A DNA stretch of 64,000 nucleotides from CAG-390 sp045644325 (GTDB lineage: Bacteria > Bacillota > Clostridia > Oscillospirales > CAG-272), in the NCBI GenBank assembly GCA_045644325.1, contig JAZRGT010000031.1, forward strand, positions 4,364-68,363. The letters run 5' to 3'. The notes beneath the pieces were generated by a model. That model searched no databases. It was not told the DNA's origin and saw only the letters and a list, made by a program, of their open reading frames with translations. A program made the position numbers and the translations under genes. Positions within the stretch are counted from its first letter, which is position 1; each line of letters begins with the position of its first letter. Below, piece by piece: positions 59,690 through 64,000 of this stretch.

Positions 59690-61096
59690 ATGAAAAGATT
59701 TGTTTCTTTAATTTTCGCGATCTTGCTCGCACTTTCCGCAGTTTCCTGTGCGGGCGGCGATAACCCTGCCGAAACCACAGAAACCTCGGCGACAGCAGAA
59801 ACTGTGCCCGAAACCGAGCCCGTTCCCGAGGTGGTTTCTCTGATTGGTGCGGGCGGCGAGGCGATTTATCAGATAATCCGCCCCGACGAGGGAAGCGACA
59901 GCGAAAAACAGGCGGGAATCGATCTGAAAAAGTCGCTGAAAACGCTGACGGGCGCGGAGTTTTCGCTCTCATCCGACTTTTTGATGCCCAATCAGACTCT
60001 TGATGACCTCGCGGAAGTGCCCGAGATCCTCATCGGCGCGACCAACCGCCCCGAAAGCATCGCGGCGCGCGAGGGTTTGACCGTCAATGATTACGTCATC
60101 CGCGTCATTGGCTCAAAGATCGTCATTGCGGGCGGCTGTGATCTTATGACGAAGCGCGCTATCGAGGAATTTCTTTCGATGCTCGGCGCGGAAAACGGAT
60201 TTTCGCTTGACAAAACCACCGATATCCGACGTAAGATCGAGCGCGGACCTTATATCGTTGCGCTGACCAATCAGGGCAAGGAGTACCTCGAGGTCTACGA
60301 TATTTCGAGCGGCAAGCTTGACGAGAGCTCGCTCGTCTGGTCCTATAAGCTGCCCTACTACAACATCGCGGGCACGAAGCTCCGCCATTCCGAGACTCAC
60401 GGCGACGTTGCGCTTGCGGTTTGCGGCAACACCTACGGCTGTATGATCTCATACCCCGAGGGCAAGCTACTCTGGTCTACCGAGGCGGCGGCGAGCAATC
60501 CCCACAGCATCGAGCTGATGCCGAACGGCGTTATCGCGATCGCTTCAAGCACGGGCGGCGAGGTTCGCTTCTTCACCACCGACAAGAAAACAAGCCGCAC
60601 TCCCGCGGCGAAGGTGACTCTTGAGGATGCTCACGGCGTGCTTTGGGATGATGAAAAGCAGGTTCTTTGGGCGATAGGCAGAACCGTGCTGACGGCATAT
60701 CGCGTGACGCTCGACGGCACAAAGGTGACCGTCACCGAGGAAACCTCCCTCCGCGCGACGATCCCGAGCGACTGGTCACACGATCTTGCGCCCGTTTACG
60801 GAAACACGGGCGAGCTCTGGATCACCACAAGCTCGCACGTTTATCGCTTCAATAAAACGTCAAAGACCTTCTCCACCAACTACGCGGGTCACGAGATCCT
60901 CGACCGCAAGGACATCAAGGGCGTCGGCAACTTCGATGACGGTGCCATCGCCTATATTTATCCCGACGGCGCTTTCAAGACCTGGACGGGCCAGTCCGCA
61001 TTTCTTCTGAAATCCGGCGCATCGGCAAGCGAAACGCTCACATCCGCAGACGGACATTTTTATAAGATAAGAGTTTGGGATACGAGGTATCAGTAA
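59690..61096 (+). CDS. Lipoprotein with glycan-type N-terminal domain and propeller-like domain
   Basis: 468 residues, ATG adjoining the GH78 stop. Lipobox SAVSC (Cys19), short linker, then an alpha/beta unit (residues 55-165: YQIIRPDEGSDSEKQAGIDLKK, EILIGATN, IVIAGGCDLMTKRAIEEFL) homologous to that of the lipoprotein at 46200. Residues 180-468 repeat strand pairs with the look of a beta-propeller (YIVALTNQGKEYLEVYD, LLWSTEAAASNPHSIELMPNG, LWAIGRTVLTAYRV), with HSIE and HDLAP motifs. No enzyme motif. It may bind or sense rhamnogalacturonan-type fragments. A decayed copy of its 3' end is at 10502-10696. Confidence 0.75.
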   Translation: MKRFVSLIFAILLALSAVSCAGGDNPAETTETSATAETVPETEPVPEVVSLIGAGGEAIYQIIRPDEGSDSEKQAGIDLKKSLKTLTGAEFSLSSDFLMPNQTLDDLAEVPEILIGATNRPESIAAREGLTVNDYVIRVIGSKIVIAGGCDLMTKRAIEEFLSMLGAENGFSLDKTTDIRRKIERGPYIVALTNQGKEYLEVYDISSGKLDESSLVWSYKLPYYNIAGTKLRHSETHGDVALAVCGNTYGCMISYPEGKLLWSTEAAASNPHSIELMPNGVIAIASSTGGEVRFFTTDKKTSRTPAAKVTLEDAHGVLWDDEKQVLWAIGRTVLTAYRVTLDGTKVTVTEETSLRATIPSDWSHDLAPVYGNTGELWITTSSHVYRFNKTSKTFSTNYAGHEILDRKDIKGVGNFDDGAIAYIYPDGAFKTWTGQSAFLLKSGASASETLTSADGHFYKIRVWDTRYQ

Positions 61097-61106
61097 TATA
61101 AGATTT

Positions 61107-61140
61107 CCGCCCAACCTCAAATGAGGTTGGGCGGGGTTTT
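61107..61140 (+). terminator. Terminator of the rhamnosidase operon
   Basis: CCGCCCAACCTC and GAGGTTGGGCGG form a perfect 12-bp stem around AAAT, then GGTTTTG. Confidence 0.9.
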
Positions 61141-61149
61141 GTTGGTGGT

Positions 61150-61256
61150 AATCTCGCTTCGCTCGAATGATAGTCGGCTACGCCGAGTGATAATCTGCCT
61201 TCGGCAGAGTGATAATTTGCCCCTATGGGGCAAAATAAAGGTGAATTTCCGCCGAT
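61150..61256. repeat. Array of small hairpins
   Basis: Five short palindromes in a row (TCG..CGA, TCGG..CCGA, CTGCC..GGCAG, TTGCCCC..GGGGCAA, TTTCCGCC..GGCGGAAA), separated by GTGATAAT-like spacers, growing in stem length from left to right. Confidence 0.6.
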
Positions 61257-61320
61257 GGCGGAAATTTTCTTTTTTATTTACGAAATAAAAATATTATACT
61301 ACCCTGATGACAAAATTCTA

Positions 61321-61349
61321 TTGACAAATGACACACTTTATAGTATAAT
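61321..61349 (+). promoter_or_regulatory. Consensus promoter of the candidate RNA
   Basis: TTGACA (61321-61326), 17-base spacer, TATAAT (61344-61349), both boxes perfect, with no reading frame for 300 bases downstream. Confidence 0.8.
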
Positions 61350-61355
61350 TAACTT

Positions 61356-61559
61356 GCCAAACCAATTAAATACTGCAATTCAGGTATAATTTTTCTTAGG
61401 GAAAGTATATCTTTTTTCCTATTGGATAAAGTTAGAATTTGATAAAATGCAAATTCCGCTTTGTTCAATAGGTTATACCCATTTTGCAATGATTGGTTTG
61501 GCGACTATTGGAGTTTGCGTTTTTGTGCGCCCGCTTCGGTAGGCGCACTTTTTGTTTTT
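61356..61559 (+). ncRNA. Candidate structured RNA with own promoter and terminator
   Basis: About 200 bases, no coding frame. The 5' side GCCAAACCAAT (61356-61366) pairs with ATTGGTTTGGC (61492-61502). Inside follow TGCAA/TTGCA (61374-61378, 61484-61488), GGTATAA/TTATACC (61383-61389, 61473-61479) and CCTATTG/CAATAGG (61418-61424, 61466-61472), leaving a 28-base one-sided bulge. It ends in a terminator GTGCGCC/GGCGCAC (61525-61548) plus a T run. A long rod with a large one-sided bulge resembles 6S RNA in outline, but I found no diagnostic sequence. A leader riboswitch for the gene at 61656 is possible but less likely, as that gene has its own upstream motif. Confidence 0.6.
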
Positions 61560-61615
61560 ATGTAAACGTAAACAGATGCGCCTGACCGAAAAAACTGCTC
61601 GCAGAAGGTATGCTT

Positions 61616-61640
61616 ACTTTGAGTATACTTTATTTTAAAA
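61616..61640. promoter_or_regulatory. AGTATACTT operator-like motif
   Basis: TTTGAGTATACTTTA lies just before the gene at 61656 and matches the operator region of its paralog at 6755-6781. The region 61257-61655 otherwise holds the candidate RNA. Confidence 0.5.
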
Positions 61641-61655
61641 TTCGGAGATAATCAA

Positions 61656-61916
61656 ATGAAACTTGCCTTGATTGCTATGCGTAAAGTAAAAAATATCGAG
61701 CAATATATACCGAATGACTGCACGGTAATTCTGACAAACATTCAAGAACTCACCTTTACCGATCTCCCCGTCATCTACAACTCAAATCTCGACGAGCTGA
61801 TCAAAAACGCAGATTACGTAACCGCGCTTTGCTTCAGAAAAATCAAAAGACGTCCGCCGATAATACCAAGATGCAAACGCTACGCAAAATCTTTTGAATT
61901 CGTATTCATTGATTGA
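61656..61916 (+). CDS. Small conserved protein, paralog of 6474-6734
   Basis: 86 residues, function unknown, about 60 percent identical by eye to the protein at 6474-6734, including the full C-terminal RCKRYAKSFEF. The central block (NSNLDELIKNADYVTALC) resembles the SLOG/DUF2493 element IV..AD.V.A, without the GG nucleotide site. Start after CGGAGAT. No ribbon-helix-helix gene is beside this copy, but the AGTATACTT motif upstream is retained, so the regulator encoded at 6846 may act on both. Confidence 0.65.
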   Translation: MKLALIAMRKVKNIEQYIPNDCTVILTNIQELTFTDLPVIYNSNLDELIKNADYVTALCFRKIKRRPPIIPRCKRYAKSFEFVFID

Positions 61917-61949
61917 ATCAAAAAAATTCCTCGTCCTTGCTAAAATATA

Positions 61950-61978
61950 TTGCATTCCCACTCGATCTGTGCTATAAT
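61950..61978 (+). promoter_or_regulatory. Promoter of the double-SGNH lipoprotein
   Basis: TTGCAT (61950-61955), 17-base spacer, TATAAT (61973-61978). Confidence 0.7.
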
Positions 61979-62006
61979 TAAACTAACAATCGAAAGGAAT
62001 GTCTTA

Positions 62007-63620
62007 ATGATGAAAAAGTTCTTATCCTTATTCCTTGCCATATTACTTGCCTTTTCTGCCGTTTCCTGCGTTGGGGGCGGGGAGGAGACTGAGGCGGGAG
62101 AAACCGATTCCGCGACCGATCCCATCGAGACCACAGAGGCACCGACAGTAACCGAAGCACCCGAAACCACAGAAGAAATCAAGGAGGACGAAGCTTTGAA
62201 TATCCTTTTCCTCGGCAACAGCCTGATGTATTATAACGATATGCCCGAGCTTTTCGCGAAAATTGCGGCGGCGAACGGCAAAAAGGTAAACGTAAAATCC
62301 GTCACCAAGGGCTCGGCGACCATTTCCGACTTCACCGACGAGCGCACCGAGGTCGGCGCGCAGGCGATCCCGCTTCTCAAAAATCAGCCGTGGGATCTTG
62401 TCATAATCGAGCCCTCTCGCCGAATCTCTCCCTATGAAAACACCGTTAAAGAGACCGAGCTCGCATCCGCGAAGAAGATTCAGGAGCTCGCGAAAGCCGC
62501 GGGCGGCGACGTGCTTCTCTACTCCGTTTGGGGCAACAACAACGGAAACGTCGAGGAATACAAGGCGAACAACCCGACGAGTATGACCAAGGTCGCAAGT
62601 CACCTGATGGGCAGAAAGTCGCACACCAAGTTTATGCACGAGGTCAACCTCGAGTTCGCGGCGGCACTCGGCGTAAAGCTCGCGCCTGCGGGCTACGCAT
62701 TTGAAAACTGCATCGCGAAATACCCCACGCTGAATCTTTACGATGCCGACGAGCGCCATCCCTCGCCGATCGGTTCCTACCTTGCCGCGGCTGTCATTTA
62801 CGCGACCGTTTTTGAGGAAAACGTTGAAAAGATCGTCTACGCGATCGGCAACGCGCCCGCTTCGGGCGTGCTTGAGGGCATCGCGAACGATACCGTCCTC
62901 GGCGGTCTTATTCCCGATCTCACCGAAGCGGAATCTGACAAGTCCTTCAATCTCCTCATCGTCGGCTCGAATCTTATGGATGACTACGCCTGCGCGAGCG
63001 TTTTTGCAAAGCTCGTAAAGGAAGCAGACGGCAGAACCGTCGTTTCGCAGTACGTCAACTCCTCGACCTTTGTTATCAACAATCTTGTCAACGAGAAAAA
63101 CGACCTCGGACTCCGTGCCGCGCTTGCCGAGACCGAGTGGGATGCCATCATCATTCAGATCACACGCCGCTGCACGAAGTCGGCAACCGACGTTGAGGAA
63201 AGCGAGCTGAACGCGCTCCGCGCGGTAATGCCCCTCCTCAAGGCGGAGACCGACAAGATCTACCTCTTCACGCTCAACAGCAAGGCAAAACCCGGAATCT
63301 TCACGACCGCGGGCGGTGCCGTCGGCTACACCGACACGGGCAAGAAGGAAACCTACTCCGCAGAAGAAGGCAGCGCGTATTTCAAGGCACTTGCCGACAG
63401 ATGGGCGGCTGAATTCTCGGTCGGCGTCATCAACTACGGCGAGGCGTACCTCGACTACAAGGACCCCGAGAAGATCGGGCTCGGCTACCTTCAGGCTTGC
63501 ATGATCTACAACACCATCTTCGGTAAGGCTCTACCCGAGACCGTCACCGAAACGAACGGCAACTCCGCCGCAGTTGCAAAGAATCTGCGCGAGATCGCGG
63601 AGAAATATTGCCTTAAATAA
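62007..63620 (+). CDS. Lipoprotein with two SGNH-type (DUF4886-like) domains
   Basis: 537 residues from the first of two adjacent ATG codons, 8 bases after AAAGGA. Lipobox SAVSC (Cys21), a 30-residue Thr/Glu linker, then two related units. The first (residues 65-270) opens with ILFLGNSLMYYNDMPELF, the GNS block of DUF4886-type SGNH hydrolases, with late DERHPSPIGSYLAA carrying Asp/His. The second (about 315-530) opens with LLIVGSNLMDDYACASVF, where the SGNH Ser has shifted, so it may be inactive. Probably a surface esterase or a carbohydrate-binding protein derived from one. Single gene with own promoter. Confidence 0.8.
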   Translation: MMKKFLSLFLAILLAFSAVSCVGGGEETEAGETDSATDPIETTEAPTVTEAPETTEEIKEDEALNILFLGNSLMYYNDMPELFAKIAAANGKKVNVKSVTKGSATISDFTDERTEVGAQAIPLLKNQPWDLVIIEPSRRISPYENTVKETELASAKKIQELAKAAGGDVLLYSVWGNNNGNVEEYKANNPTSMTKVASHLMGRKSHTKFMHEVNLEFAAALGVKLAPAGYAFENCIAKYPTLNLYDADERHPSPIGSYLAAAVIYATVFEENVEKIVYAIGNAPASGVLEGIANDTVLGGLIPDLTEAESDKSFNLLIVGSNLMDDYACASVFAKLVKEADGRTVVSQYVNSSTFVINNLVNEKNDLGLRAALAETEWDAIIIQITRRCTKSATDVEESELNALRAVMPLLKAETDKIYLFTLNSKAKPGIFTTAGGAVGYTDTGKKETYSAEEGSAYFKALADRWAAEFSVGVINYGEAYLDYKDPEKIGLGYLQACMIYNTIFGKALPETVTETNGNSAAVAKNLREIAEKYCLK

Positions 63621-63630
63621 CATCAAAAAA

Positions 63631-63693
63631 GGAACCGAGAATCTCGGTTCCTCAGATCGCTGACAAAGGGATCAGGACGGAAGTTCTGATCCC
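63631..63693. terminator. Paired hairpins after the SGNH lipoprotein
   Basis: GGAACCGAGA/TCTCGGTTCC (63631-63651) and GGGATCAG/CTGATCCC (63668-63693). The first has a T run on the minus strand only, so it may mainly stop transcripts entering from the right. Confidence 0.55.
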
Positions 63694-64000
63694 AGGCTAC
63701 TGACAAACCTATATATTAAAATGCTGATTATCAAATTGCACAAACAATAGACAAGCAGCTATGTTCGCACAAATAAAACAGGCCTTCCCCGGTGGGGGAA
63801 GGTGGCACGAAGTGACGGATGAGGCGTTTTAATAAGATACCGTTTTTCGAGCGTAGCGAGAAAATCTTCCCCGATTGCCTGTACTAAATACTTTTTTCTT
63901 TATCAAATTTGGCAAATATCCTTCGTTTTTTGTATATTTGCAATCTAAATACAGAGCGAAATATTTTATTGGGTATATTTTGGAAGATTTTCGCTTCGCG
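63694..64000. other. Non-coding end of the window with small repeats
   Basis: No gene. CCTTCCCC/GGGGGAAGG hairpin with GGCACGAAGTGACGGATGAGG at 63781-63826, a type of intergenic repeat I associate with gut Clostridia, and an inverted pair GCGAGAAAATCTTCC (63856-63870) / GGAAGATTTTCGC (63982-63994) that may be the ends of a small element cut by the window. Confidence 0.45.

Noticed and set aside
1..64000. CRISPR array to go with the CARF-nuclease
   Set aside because: No regularly spaced repeats were seen; the hairpins at 61150-61256 are too short, unequal and palindromic.
1..64000. tRNA or rRNA genes
   Set aside because: No T-loop plus CCA-type pattern or rRNA-conserved stretch was recognised on either strand.

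Overview
The window looks like chromosomal DNA of an anaerobic, probably gut-dwelling member of the Clostridia (Oscillospirales-like). The signs are a reverse-type rubrerythrin, many lipoproteins with long Thr/Glu/Pro linkers after the lipobox, canonical TTGACA-17-TATAAT promoters with GGAGG ribosome sites, AraC-controlled glycan genes and orphan sugar-binding lipoproteins. This placement is inference from gene style; no rRNA, tRNA, integrase or CRISPR array was seen.

Layout. 1-9.5 kb: an orphan CARF-nuclease (Card1/Can2-like), a metallopeptidase-MORN lipoprotein with a HAD phosphatase, a SGNH esterase with two thioredoxin-like lipoproteins, a small gene pair with palindromic operators, and an HD phosphohydrolase. 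9.6-20 kb: rubrerythrin, then glycan genes (GH43, heparinase II/III-like lyase, GH130, a TIM-barrel glycosidase-like protein, a binding lipoprotein, AraC). 20-24.5 kb: a PcfJ-like gene, decayed DNA, a His/Cys-repeat protein and an HTH gene. 24.6-41.9 kb: two head-to-tail operons forming a 17-kb accessory island. 42-64 kb: more AraC-controlled glycan and lipoprotein genes, a corrinoid methyltransferase operon, GH78, a probable structured RNA and SGNH lipoproteins.

The island is the main discovery candidate. The downstream operon encodes a possible SPFH-like protein, two coiled-coil proteins (one Snf7/ESCRT-III-like by eye, the other with a duplicated MIM1-like tail), an AAA ATPase of the Vps4 type with an MIT-like N-terminus, a trypsin-like protease and a RuvB-like ATPase, the last two also starting with a similar-sized helical domain. 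The upstream operon encodes a SNF2-type ATPase, two multi-zinc-ribbon proteins, a polytopic membrane protein with BspA-like repeats, a membrane-anchored coiled coil and an Hsp70-like ATPase. A reasonable reading is an ESCRT-like membrane-remodelling or conflict system with proteolytic and nucleic-acid-acting arms. I cannot name a described system with this gene set.

The rest is shaped by small repeats: a MITE-like element (three copies), stray copies of the 3' end and terminator of rubrerythrin, and a terminator/promoter-bearing repeat in front of glycan genes. The glycan genes appear to work as scavenging modules: secreted or surface enzymes and binding lipoproteins capture decorated plant-type glycans, cytosolic GH130/GH78-type enzymes process them, and a corrinoid system may remove methyl groups.
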